A stretch of 64,000 bases of DNA. Source: Ophiura sarsii (Eukaryota > Echinodermata > Ophiuroidea > Amphilepidida > Ophiuridae). A program made the position numbers and the translations under genes. The notes under the pieces are model-generated. The model had not been told where the DNA came from and ran no database searches. It saw only the letters and a list, made by a program, of their open reading frames with translations. The stretch spans positions 21,446,658-21,510,657 of the forward strand of contig CM069457.1 in assembly GCA_035610835.1 (NCBI GenBank). Reading direction: 5' to 3'. Positions 30,147-40,885 of this stretch are shown piece by piece (position 1 is the first letter of the stretch; every line of letters starts with the position of its first letter).

Positions 30147-30904
30147 TACACTCTTAGAAAAAAATGGTTCGTTTAAGAACCCTTTTTTGTCCCGCGGGGA
30201 GCACCTTTTGGCCTAAAAGGTTCTAAAAAGAACCTTAAGATGGTTCTTTGAAGAACTTTCAAATTTTAAATAAGACATAAAGGTATATTTACTTTTTGTT
30301 TTTATGTAATATGCAAATTCAAGAGAAATGTAAACAAAATTTAGTCCTTTTCAACTGTTAAAAATCATTTCTTCTTGGCTAAAAACATTTTTTACCGTTT
30401 TAACCAAGAACCATTGAGGGTTCTCCATAATTTTTCCCCAAAAGGTTCTTGAAGCTTGAGGAACCATTTTCTTGGCTAAAGAACCCTTTAGAACCTTTTT
30501 TGGTTCTAAAAGGAACCCTATAGAAATTTCATTGGGTCCTTTTAGAACCAAAAAAGGTTCTAAAAGGGTTCTTTAGCCAAGAAAATGGTTCCTCCAAGCT
30601 TCAAGAACCTTTTGGGGAAAAATTATGGAGAACCCTCAATGGTTCTTGGTAAAACGGTAAAAAATGTTTTTAGCCAAGAAGAAATGATTTTTAACAGTTG
30701 AAAAGGACTAAATTTGTTTACATTTCTCTTGAATTTGCATATTACATAAAAACAAAAAAGTAAATATACCTTTATGTCTTATTTAAAATTTGAAAGTTCT
30801 TCAAAGAACCATTCTAAGGTTTCTTTTTAGAACCTTTTAGGCCAAAAGGTGCTCCCCGCGGACAAAAAAGGGTTCTTAAACGAACCTTTTTTTCTAAGAG
30901 TGTA
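30147..30904. mobile_element. 758-bp near-perfect palindromic element
   Basis: Starts TACACTCTTAGAAAAAAATG and ends TTTTTTTCTAAGAGTGTA, with an axis near 30525. The two arms of about 370 bp match almost base for base, including CCGCGGGGAGCACCTTTTGG and many AAGAACC/GGTTCTT words. Only about 18 bases at the centre are unpaired. Such length and symmetry predict a long hairpin when single-stranded or transcribed. Confidence 0.85.
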
Positions 30905-31033
30905 GTAGATCCCGCCTGACTCAAATTGTTCACGCTGCGTAGCAGTACTTGGTTTCGCCACGAATGATTGCTCTGCTGTCTGTTGCTGCTGTCTGCTGGC
31001 TACAGTGTTAGCTGTAGTGGAATGGTCAGCCAT
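30902..31033 (-). other. Possible transposon-encoded N-terminus (MADHSTTANTVASRQQQQ...)
   Basis: A minus-strand frame opens at 31033 with MADHSTTANTVASRQQQQTA, has more coding-like composition than its surroundings, and is cut off by the palindromic element. It lies in the middle of the 29865-31577 element and may be a remnant of that element's own gene. No family is recognised. Confidence 0.2.
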
Positions 31034-31659
31034 GGCTAACCCGTTAGCGTTCGAGATGTCCCGCGCTATCGTCGTTCTTTACAGTTAGTTTTTTCTACTC
31101 CGAGTCGTCATTCCAAACAAAATGTAGCATAAAATAGTCTACAGATGTTGGCAAACACTATGATGTACACAATATGGCCACACAATGCAATACTACGGCA
31201 AATTATGTCTGGATTGGCTAGCAAAATCGGACCGGCGATGACGTACGTCTTATCTGCATGCCGCCATTGATATTTTATCTCAGTGCCTTGACTAACCTAA
31301 AGCTAGTCCAGCCAGCTTGACTAACCTAAAGATAGTCAAGCCAGCTTGACTAACCTAAAGATAGTCAAGCCAGCTTGTCTAATAAGCTAGTCCAGACTAG
31401 TCCATCAGAACAAATTCAAGCTAGTCAGGCTGATCCGGACTAACCTTAAGCTAGTCAAGTCGGCCATAACCTATCCAGCAGGCTTGACTAGTTTAAGCTA
31501 GTCCAGCAGGCTTGACTACCTGCTCGACTAGTTTAAAGTTAGTCCAGCCTTTGTCTGACTAGTTTAAGTTTTCAGTGTCCAGGTTATATGTTGTATCCTG
31601 TTCAAGGAGGCGGGGTTCTTACTCAAATCTGGTTAAACCATTGCTCTTGTGTATTTTAG

Positions 31660-31930
31660 GGTAGCTACAATATAATCATGGTGGATTGGCAGCAGGCGCC
31701 GACATCGGCCTGGTAGATATCATCAAATTCTGGACGATCTACCGACAAGCCTGTCAGAACATCCGCGTAGTTGCAAAGCAGCTGCATCTATTGTTGGAGA
31801 GGATGCAATCCGAGATTGGCGCGGGTTTCGACTATGGCCGTAATGTTCATGTGGATCGGGCATAGTCTTGGAGCGCAGACAGCCGGGCTTGCTGCAGCAT
31901 ACCTTGGTGGACAGATTGGGCGGATTTCAG
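31660..31930 (+). pseudogene. Lipase copy 2, exon 4, with -1 and +1 shifts
   Basis: 271 bases, as in copy 1. One G is lost in GGATTGGCAGCAGG and one is gained in [34 protein letters not shown] with the nucleophile Ser is unchanged, and the donor CAG|GTAGGT is intact. Confidence 0.8.
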
Positions 31931-32109
31931 GTAGGTATAGGCTACCGGGTGTGCAAAAAGATATCATGTTCACATTAAGATTCCATCCCCTTAAAAGTTT
32001 GAGACTATCCTAACCACGCTTTCAAAGCTTTTCGGGGTAATAAATCTCCCCCTCCTACACCATTTCTCTGACTTATTTCACACCAACTGTTTATTACTGG
32101 TGGTCCGGC

Positions 32110-32385
32110 ATCATCATCATCATCATTAGTACGCTTTCCGTCCTAATTGGACATTGCGCACTTAACCAACCTCATTCCACACTTTCCTATCACTAGCTAA
32201 CATAATTATATGTATAAATCAGTGTTCATTGTTCCTTTTAGATCTTTCTTGATACCGGACCACCATGAGGTCGGAGGTCGTCATGGGTCTTTAAGTGCGG
32301 GATTAAAGTATTCCGACAAAGCTTTACGAGCTGGAGTTTCAGCATCCATTCTGAGTAAATGACCTAGAAATAGTTTACTCCAGGG
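32110..32385 (-). mobile_element. LINE 3' fragment with (ATC)n/(GAT)n tail
   Basis: Begins CATCATCATCATCATTAGTA on the plus strand, i.e. a (GAT)n tail read on the minus strand. It continues with sequence containing GACCTCCGACCTCATGGTGG (minus strand), which looks like an RTE-like 3' region. Copy 1's intron 4 lacks it. Confidence 0.45.
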
Positions 32386-32545
32386 CTGTGTCTCTGTTCG
32401 TTCGTATAAATTGGAATTTCGAAGGAAAAAAGTCACAATATAGTATCCCTAGAGCATATTTAAGCTTTAAGAATTAGCCCAATGGGGCTAAAAGTCAATA
32501 CGTGTCAATACGTGGCAAGACTTAGAATGCATTTTGGCGATTACA

Positions 32546-32645
32546 NNNNNNNNNNNNNNNNNNNNNNNNNNNNNNNNNNNNNNNNNNNNNNNNNNNNNNN
32601 NNNNNNNNNNNNNNNNNNNNNNNNNNNNNNNNNNNNNNNNNNNNN
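32546..32645. other. Assembly gap (100 N)
   Basis: Exactly 100 N, a conventional placeholder for a gap of unknown size. It separates the truncated lipase duplicate from the first unit of the 2392-bp array. Confidence 0.99.
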
Positions 32646-33074
32646 TTAAATACGGAGGTATATTTTTCACTTAAAATGGCAGTGAAACTTTAGACATGAC
32701 CAGTTATTTAAATTCAGATGGATGCTCGACCTCATATATCATCAGCTAAACGTTGAGAAAACATATTCCTGTCATTTATATATATCTCAAGACCAGTATC
32801 TATATCTATATATCTTAATACCAGTGTCTATATAACTTAAAATATAGACCTAACATGAAATATGCCTGTTTTGTTTTGACAATAAATCAAAGTTGTCAAG
32901 CCATTACGCCCATTTATAAGAATGAGTACATCTGCACTCTTTCGGTACCAAAATCAAGGACATTATGATTATTCAAGAAATAGAAGACACAATGATAGTG
33001 CTGATTAAAAACAAATAATGCAAATCATGATTGTTAGAAAAAAGAAGCAACAAATAAATCATTATCGAATAGAA

Positions 33075-33145
33075 GCTTAGACAAGGATTCGAACCCGGGA
33101 CAGCGGGGTGCAAATCTCATATGTTAACCACTACACCAACCGGGC
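33075..33145 (-). pseudogene. tRNA-like sequence, minus strand (array unit 1)
   Basis: Reads GCCCGGTTGGTGTAGTGGTT from its 5' end, with A-box TGGTGTAGTGG, a perfect four-pair D stem (GTGT/ACAT) and B-box GGTTCGAATCC. The anticodon stem (TGAGA/CCCGC) does not pair and the acceptor is poor, so this is not a working tRNA. Both Pol III promoter boxes are intact, and a T6 run lies about 50 bases downstream. Confidence 0.6.
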
Positions 33146-33638
33146 GTGTGTGCATATTGTAACTGAATTATACGCTATCAATGCTCGTGTATTGTCATCG
33201 CAATGGATCATCGGTTCACCATAAGTATTCATCAAATGTGTCATTGTTACGAAATACAGAACTGATTTTTCAATGGATAAGGGATTAGAGGGCAAATACC
33301 GTTCGTATAGACCCTTTTTAAGCAAAGATTAAGCACCGCATACCTACCTTTCAACGGTGTACCATTGCTGAAATAATATAAATCTATAGTCATATATGTT
33401 TATTTCAGCAGGGGTGAACCGTTGAAACATACCGAAGATGCGATTCATTTCTTCTAAAAGATAGCCTACGAGTTTCACATTGTCCACTAAACACTAATCC
33501 ATTGAGAAAAAAAGTTTTGCATTTCATAATAATGAGAAATTTGATGAGTTGTAATGGTGTACCGTTGCAATGGTTCACCGCTGCAATATCAATGCACGTG
33601 TATTGATAGCGTATAATTCAATTACAACATGCACACAC

Positions 33639-33709
33639 GCCCGCTTGGTGTAGTGGTTAACATATGAGACTTCCACGCCGCGGCCCCAGGTTCGAATCCT
33701 TGCCCAAGC
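33639..33709 (+). pseudogene. tRNA-like sequence, plus strand (array unit 1)
   Basis: Reads GCCCGCTTGGTGTAGTGGTT, with the same D stem and B-box GGTTCGAATCC. The anticodon stem (TGAGA/GCCGC) does not pair. A T5 run follows within six bases of the tRNA-like end. It points away from the minus-strand copy at 33075, so the two would be transcribed divergently. Confidence 0.6.
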
Positions 33710-33889
33710 TTCCATTTTTCTTCTTCTTGTGTGTGCCTCTAAGCTTATTTCTAAACGATCATAAAGTCCATTTTTTACATAATCGGCACGTTATCTTAGA
33801 GTTTTGTCTTCATGGCGCATTATTTGATATATGTGACTTTATTTATTTTCCATAATTTCATATTTCAATGCTAAGAACACAACGTGTCA

Positions 33890-34290
33890 TCTTCTGAAGA
33901 TAGTAATGTTTGCATGTACTATAACAATGACAAGGCCTATTATACACCTATAGTCGCACACAATTAACATACAGAGACAGCGTTAGTAAATAATGACCAG
34001 TCCCTAATACACAAAGTGACTTTTCGTTCTTCTATCTTTGTTTGTATTAGCCATTCTGTTTATGTGGCTTTATTTATTTTGTAAATAAATGTTATTATGA
34101 TTATTTTCCATGATTATATATTTTAATGCTAGGAACATAACATGGCATCGTGTCATTAATTGCTATCTTCTGAAGATAGTAATGTTTGCATGAACTATAA
34201 CAATTGCAAGGCCTATTATAGACCTATAGTGGCACACATTTAATATACAGAGACAGCTTTAGTAATTAATGGCCAGTCCCTAATACACTT
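33890..34290. repeat. Internal direct duplication within the array unit
   Basis: 33890-34015 and about 34166-34290 are similar copies, each running from CTTCTGAAGATAGTAATG through GCCTATTATA, ACCTATAGT and CAGAGACAGC to CCAGTCCCTAATACAC. The spacing is 276 bp. They differ by scattered substitutions, so this duplication is older than the amplification of the 2392-bp unit. Confidence 0.8.
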
Positions 34291-34601
34291 TTGTCTGACT
34301 TTATATGCCGTCTATCAAATGTTGATTAGAAATCAATTAATACATATACGAACTATAATTGTTCTTCAACATTTTGTTTCACATCCATGAAAATAAATCG
34401 TAAAAATAACATGTTTTGACGTATATGTTGCCTAAGTATTGACTGACCAATCCCTAAATGACGTAATTGATACTTGTAACTTTTTGGGAATGTTGACAAT
34501 ATACCCTACAATAATCGTGCAAAACCTCATTAGCATTGGGCATTTGGTTCTAAAGTTATAGCCAAAAAACCGATCCCAGATGGTGAATTTAGGATTTCGC
34601 T

Positions 34602-34881
34602 CAGACAATCAAGGAAAATAATAGTTGGCACACTTGACGCAACTTATTACAAATATCCCTGTGCTCGCAATTGAGATCAGACTTGGGACATAGCACTGTT
34701 TAATAGAAAGCAAAAGTCTCCCCCTTTCTTATATCCTTCCCCATCCCCCATCAATCAATGTTGGGGGACCTACCATGGCTTCTGATAATATGACTCGGAT
34801 CAACATTGCCTCCGGGGAGAGGGGCGGGTTTTTTCCGTAATTAAGACAAAGTGTGCCAACCTTTTTTTCCTTGATTGTCTG
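34602..34881. mobile_element. 280-bp inverted-repeat element in the array unit
   Basis: The left end CAGACAATCAAGGAAAATAA continues TAGTTGGCACACTT. The right end AAGTGTGCCAACCTTTTTTT continues CCTTGATTGTCTG. The repeats pair over about 33 bases. The interior has no frame of interest. A clear target duplication is not visible. In unit 5 the right end is cut three bases short, at the array boundary. Confidence 0.65.
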
Positions 34882-35466
34882 AGTCATTTGCTAAAAAAAT
34901 TATCTGTGTTAAGTCTTTTGGCTATAACATGAGATTAAACAAAGATTTCTTCACCAGATTTGGAGGACAGATAGGTTATAACACTGGTCACGTGTTCAAA
35001 CAATATGCGTCAACGTTCTTTTAGGGACCGGTCACTTTTAAATACGGAGGTATATTTTTCACTTAAAATGGCAGTGAAACTTTAGACATGACCAGTTATT
35101 TAAATTCAGATGGATGCTCGACCTCATATATCATCAGCTAAACGTTGAGAAAACATATTCCTGTCATTTATATATATCTCAAGACCAGTATCTATATCTA
35201 TATATCTTAATACCAGTGTCTATATAACTTAAAATATAGACCTAACATGAAATATGCCTGTTTTGTTTTGACAATAAATCAAAGTTGTCAAGCCATTACG
35301 CCCATTTATAAGAATGAGTACATCTGCACTCTTTCGGTACCAAAATCAAGGACATTATGATTATTCAAGAAATAGAAGACACAATGATAGTGCTGATTAA
35401 AAACAAATAATGCAAATCATGATTGTTAGAAAAAAGAAGCAACAAATAAATCATTATCGAATAGAA

Positions 35467-35537
35467 GCTTAGACAAGGATTCGAACCCGGGACAGCGGGG
35501 TGCAAATCTCATATGTTAACCACTACACCAACCGGGC
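35467..35537 (-). pseudogene. tRNA-like sequence, minus strand (array unit 2)
   Basis: Same sequence as 33075-33145, one period on. Confidence 0.6.
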
Positions 35538-36030
35538 GTGTGTGCATATTGTAACTGAATTATACGCTATCAATGCTCGTGTATTGTCATCGCAATGGAT
35601 CATCGGTTCACCATAAGTATTCATCAAATGTGTCATTGTTACGAAATACAGAACTGATTTTTCAATGGATAAGGGATTAGAGGGCAAATACCGTTCGTAT
35701 AGACCCTTTTTAAGCAAAGATTAAGCACCGCATACCTACCTTTCAACGGTGTACCATTGCTGAAATAATATAAATCTATAGTCATATATGTTTATTTCAG
35801 CAGGGGTGAACCGTTGAAACATACCGAAGATGCGATTCATTTCTTCTAAAAGATAGCCTACGAGTTTCACATTGTCCACTAAACACTAATCCATTGAGAA
35901 AAAAAGTTTTGCATTTCATAATAATGAGAAATTTGATGAGTTGTAATGGTGTACCGTTGCAATGGTTCACCGCTGCAATATCAATGCACGTGTATTGATA
36001 GCGTATAATTCAATTACAACATGCACACAC

Positions 36031-36101
36031 GCCCGCTTGGTGTAGTGGTTAACATATGAGACTTCCACGCCGCGGCCCCAGGTTCGAATCCTTGCCCAAG
36101 C
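36031..36101 (+). pseudogene. tRNA-like sequence, plus strand (array unit 2)
   Basis: Same sequence as 33639-33709, one period on. Confidence 0.6.
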
Positions 36102-37858
36102 TTCCATTTTTCTTCTTCTTGTGTGTGCCTCTAAGCTTATTTCTAAACGATCATAAAGTCCATTTTTTACATAATCGGCACGTTATCTTAGAGTTTTGTC
36201 TTCATGGCGCATTATTTGATATATGTGACTTTATTTATTTTCCATAATTTCATATTTCAATGCTAAGAACACAACGTGTCATCTTCTGAAGATAGTAATG
36301 TTTGCATGTACTATAACAATGACAAGGCCTATTATACACCTATAGTCGCACACAATTAACATACAGAGACAGCGTTAGTAAATAATGACCAGTCCCTAAT
36401 ACACAAAGTGACTTTTCGTTCTTCTATCTTTGTTTGTATTAGCCATTCTGTTTATGTGGCTTTATTTATTTTGTAAATAAATGTTATTATGATTATTTTC
36501 CATGATTATATATTTTAATGCTAGGAACATAACATGGCATCGTGTCATTAATTGCTATCTTCTGAAGATAGTAATGTTTGCATGAACTATAACAATTGCA
36601 AGGCCTATTATAGACCTATAGTGGCACACATTTAATATACAGAGACAGCTTTAGTAATTAATGGCCAGTCCCTAATACACTTTTGTCTGACTTTATATGC
36701 CGTCTATCAAATGTTGATTAGAAATCAATTAATACATATACGAACTATAATTGTTCTTCAACATTTTGTTTCACATCCATGAAAATAAATCGTAAAAATA
36801 ACATGTTTTGACGTATATGTTGCCTAAGTATTGACTGACCAATCCCTAAATGACGTAATTGATACTTGTAACTTTTTGGGAATGTTGACAATATACCCTA
36901 CAATAATCGTGCAAAACCTCATTAGCATTGGGCATTTGGTTCTAAAGTTATAGCCAAAAAACCGATCCCAGATGGTGAATTTAGGATTTCGCTCAGACAA
37001 TCAAGGAAAATAATAGTTGGCACACTTGACGCAACTTATTACAAATATCCCTGTGCTCGCAATTGAGATCAGACTTGGGACATAGCACTGTTTAATAGAA
37101 AGCAAAAGTCTCCCCCTTTCTTATATCCTTCCCCATCCCCCATCAATCAATGTTGGGGGACCTACCATGGCTTCTGATAATATGACTCGGATCAACATTG
37201 CCTCCGGGGAGAGGGGCGGGTTTTTTCCGTAATTAAGACAAAGTGTGCCAACCTTTTTTTCCTTGATTGTCTGAGTCATTTGCTAAAAAAATTATCTGTG
37301 TTAAGTCTTTTGGCTATAACATGAGATTAAACAAAGATTTCTTCACCAGATTTGGAGGACAGATAGGTTATAACACTGGTCACGTGTTCAAACAATATGC
37401 GTCAACGTTCTTTTAGGGACCGGTCACTTTTAAATACGGAGGTATATTTTTCACTTAAAATGGCAGTGAAACTTTAGACATGACCAGTTATTTAAATTCA
37501 GATGGATGCTCGACCTCATATATCATCAGCTAAACGTTGAGAAAACATATTCCTGTCATTTATATATATCTCAAGACCAGTATCTATATCTATATATCTT
37601 AATACCAGTGTCTATATAACTTAAAATATAGACCTAACATGAAATATGCCTGTTTTGTTTTGACAATAAATCAAAGTTGTCAAGCCATTACGCCCATTTA
37701 TAAGAATGAGTACATCTGCACTCTTTCGGTACCAAAATCAAGGACATTATGATTATTCAAGAAATAGAAGACACAATGATAGTGCTGATTAAAAACAAAT
37801 AATGCAAATCATGATTGTTAGAAAAAAGAAGCAACAAATAAATCATTATCGAATAGAA

Positions 37859-37929
37859 GCTTAGACAAGGATTCGAACCCGGGACAGCGGGGTGCAAATC
37901 TCATATGTTAACCACTACACCAACCGGGC
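37859..37929 (-). pseudogene. tRNA-like sequence, minus strand (array unit 3)
   Basis: Same sequence as 33075-33145, two periods on. Confidence 0.6.
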
Positions 37930-38422
37930 GTGTGTGCATATTGTAACTGAATTATACGCTATCAATGCTCGTGTATTGTCATCGCAATGGATCATCGGTT
38001 CACCATAAGTATTCATCAAATGTGTCATTGTTACGAAATACAGAACTGATTTTTCAATGGATAAGGGATTAGAGGGCAAATACCGTTCGTATAGACCCTT
38101 TTTAAGCAAAGATTAAGCACCGCATACCTACCTTTCAACGGTGTACCATTGCTGAAATAATATAAATCTATAGTCATATATGTTTATTTCAGCAGGGGTG
38201 AACCGTTGAAACATACCGAAGATGCGATTCATTTCTTCTAAAAGATAGCCTACGAGTTTCACATTGTCCACTAAACACTAATCCATTGAGAAAAAAAGTT
38301 TTGCATTTCATAATAATGAGAAATTTGATGAGTTGTAATGGTGTACCGTTGCAATGGTTCACCGCTGCAATATCAATGCACGTGTATTGATAGCGTATAA
38401 TTCAATTACAACATGCACACAC

Positions 38423-38493
38423 GCCCGCTTGGTGTAGTGGTTAACATATGAGACTTCCACGCCGCGGCCCCAGGTTCGAATCCTTGCCCAAGC
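38423..38493 (+). pseudogene. tRNA-like sequence, plus strand (array unit 3)
   Basis: Same sequence as 33639-33709, two periods on. Confidence 0.6.
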
Positions 38494-40250
38494 TTCCATT
38501 TTTCTTCTTCTTGTGTGTGCCTCTAAGCTTATTTCTAAACGATCATAAAGTCCATTTTTTACATAATCGGCACGTTATCTTAGAGTTTTGTCTTCATGGC
38601 GCATTATTTGATATATGTGACTTTATTTATTTTCCATAATTTCATATTTCAATGCTAAGAACACAACGTGTCATCTTCTGAAGATAGTAATGTTTGCATG
38701 TACTATAACAATGACAAGGCCTATTATACACCTATAGTCGCACACAATTAACATACAGAGACAGCGTTAGTAAATAATGACCAGTCCCTAATACACAAAG
38801 TGACTTTTCGTTCTTCTATCTTTGTTTGTATTAGCCATTCTGTTTATGTGGCTTTATTTATTTTGTAAATAAATGTTATTATGATTATTTTCCATGATTA
38901 TATATTTTAATGCTAGGAACATAACATGGCATCGTGTCATTAATTGCTATCTTCTGAAGATAGTAATGTTTGCATGAACTATAACAATTGCAAGGCCTAT
39001 TATAGACCTATAGTGGCACACATTTAATATACAGAGACAGCTTTAGTAATTAATGGCCAGTCCCTAATACACTTTTGTCTGACTTTATATGCCGTCTATC
39101 AAATGTTGATTAGAAATCAATTAATACATATACGAACTATAATTGTTCTTCAACATTTTGTTTCACATCCATGAAAATAAATCGTAAAAATAACATGTTT
39201 TGACGTATATGTTGCCTAAGTATTGACTGACCAATCCCTAAATGACGTAATTGATACTTGTAACTTTTTGGGAATGTTGACAATATACCCTACAATAATC
39301 GTGCAAAACCTCATTAGCATTGGGCATTTGGTTCTAAAGTTATAGCCAAAAAACCGATCCCAGATGGTGAATTTAGGATTTCGCTCAGACAATCAAGGAA
39401 AATAATAGTTGGCACACTTGACGCAACTTATTACAAATATCCCTGTGCTCGCAATTGAGATCAGACTTGGGACATAGCACTGTTTAATAGAAAGCAAAAG
39501 TCTCCCCCTTTCTTATATCCTTCCCCATCCCCCATCAATCAATGTTGGGGGACCTACCATGGCTTCTGATAATATGACTCGGATCAACATTGCCTCCGGG
39601 GAGAGGGGCGGGTTTTTTCCGTAATTAAGACAAAGTGTGCCAACCTTTTTTTCCTTGATTGTCTGAGTCATTTGCTAAAAAAATTATCTGTGTTAAGTCT
39701 TTTGGCTATAACATGAGATTAAACAAAGATTTCTTCACCAGATTTGGAGGACAGATAGGTTATAACACTGGTCACGTGTTCAAACAATATGCGTCAACGT
39801 TCTTTTAGGGACCGGTCACTTTTAAATACGGAGGTATATTTTTCACTTAAAATGGCAGTGAAACTTTAGACATGACCAGTTATTTAAATTCAGATGGATG
39901 CTCGACCTCATATATCATCAGCTAAACGTTGAGAAAACATATTCCTGTCATTTATATATATCTCAAGACCAGTATCTATATCTATATATCTTAATACCAG
40001 TGTCTATATAACTTAAAATATAGACCTAACATGAAATATGCCTGTTTTGTTTTGACAATAAATCAAAGTTGTCAAGCCATTACGCCCATTTATAAGAATG
40101 AGTACATCTGCACTCTTTCGGTACCAAAATCAAGGACATTATGATTATTCAAGAAATAGAAGACACAATGATAGTGCTGATTAAAAACAAATAATGCAAA
40201 TCATGATTGTTAGAAAAAAGAAGCAACAAATAAATCATTATCGAATAGAA

Positions 40251-40321
40251 GCTTAGACAAGGATTCGAACCCGGGACAGCGGGGTGCAAATCTCATATGT
40301 TAACCACTACACCAACCGGGC
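40251..40321 (-). pseudogene. tRNA-like sequence, minus strand (array unit 4)
   Basis: Same sequence as 33075-33145, three periods on. Confidence 0.6.
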
Positions 40322-40814
40322 GTGTGTGCATATTGTAACTGAATTATACGCTATCAATGCTCGTGTATTGTCATCGCAATGGATCATCGGTTCACCATAA
40401 GTATTCATCAAATGTGTCATTGTTACGAAATACAGAACTGATTTTTCAATGGATAAGGGATTAGAGGGCAAATACCGTTCGTATAGACCCTTTTTAAGCA
40501 AAGATTAAGCACCGCATACCTACCTTTCAACGGTGTACCATTGCTGAAATAATATAAATCTATAGTCATATATGTTTATTTCAGCAGGGGTGAACCGTTG
40601 AAACATACCGAAGATGCGATTCATTTCTTCTAAAAGATAGCCTACGAGTTTCACATTGTCCACTAAACACTAATCCATTGAGAAAAAAAGTTTTGCATTT
40701 CATAATAATGAGAAATTTGATGAGTTGTAATGGTGTACCGTTGCAATGGTTCACCGCTGCAATATCAATGCACGTGTATTGATAGCGTATAATTCAATTA
40801 CAACATGCACACAC

Positions 40815-40885
40815 GCCCGCTTGGTGTAGTGGTTAACATATGAGACTTCCACGCCGCGGCCCCAGGTTCGAATCCTTGCCCAAGC
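40815..40885 (+). pseudogene. tRNA-like sequence, plus strand (array unit 4)
   Basis: Same sequence as 33639-33709, three periods on. Confidence 0.6.

Larger units (their letters stand above)
29865..31577. mobile_element. 1.7-kb element with CTAGTC-rich subterminal repeats
   Basis: The left end CACTGAAAACCTAAA and right end TTTAAGTTTTCAGTG are inverted copies. Both flanks (29900-30140 and 31285-31570) are packed with degenerate copies of GACTAACTTTAAGCTAGTCC in both orientations. It sits in intron 3 of the lipase pseudogene; copy 1 lacks it. Subterminal clusters like this are binding-site arrays in some DNA transposons. The target duplication is at most 2-3 bp, so the class is unresolved. 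A large palindromic element is nested inside. Confidence 0.65.
24836..31930 (+). pseudogene. Duplicate lipase locus, exons 1-4 only, with frameshifts
   Basis: Exons equivalent to those of the intact gene lie at 24836-24884, 28536-28581, 28995-29287 and 31660-31930. Homology starts further upstream, about 24305. Relative to copy 1, exon 2 lacks two bases, exon 3 has one inserted and one deleted base, and exon 4 has one deleted and one inserted base. Splice sites and the GHSLGAQ motif remain. Exons 5 and 6 do not appear before the N gap; the last lipase-like sequence is intron 4, running into 32545. It is therefore a decaying or badly assembled paralogue. The alternatives are an unpolished haplotype copy or exons lost in the gap. 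Confidence 0.8.
33035..33730. mobile_element. Inverted-repeat element with tRNA-like arms (unit 1)
   Basis: The left arm (about 33035-33195) and right arm (about 33585-33730) are inverted copies. Outward to inward they share an AGAAG-rich purine tract/TTCTTCTT, AAGCTT, the tRNA-like block, CGTGTGTGCAT, GAATTATACGCTATCAAT and CACGTGTATTG-like sequence. A further hairpin lies between them (33350-33430, CAACGGTGTACCATTGCTGA against its complement). No transposase is seen. Confidence 0.65.
32646..35037. repeat. 2392-bp array, unit 1
   Basis: First complete unit, beginning TTAAATACGG directly after the gap. Its sub-features are annotated below; add 2392, 4784, 7176 or 9568 for the other units. 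Confidence 0.95.
35038..37429. repeat. 2392-bp array, unit 2
   Basis: Complete unit, preceded by GGGACCGGTCACTT at the end of unit 1. Confidence 0.95.
37430..39821. repeat. 2392-bp array, unit 3
   Basis: Complete unit, same sequence as unit 2 as far as compared. Confidence 0.95.

Noticed and set aside
32488..32670. Open frame across the N run
   Set aside because: The translation is mostly X from the gap, so it is not evidence of a gene.
33075..33145. Functional tRNA gene in the array
   Set aside because: The anticodon stem does not pair and the acceptor stem is poor. Only the D stem and the Pol III boxes are good.
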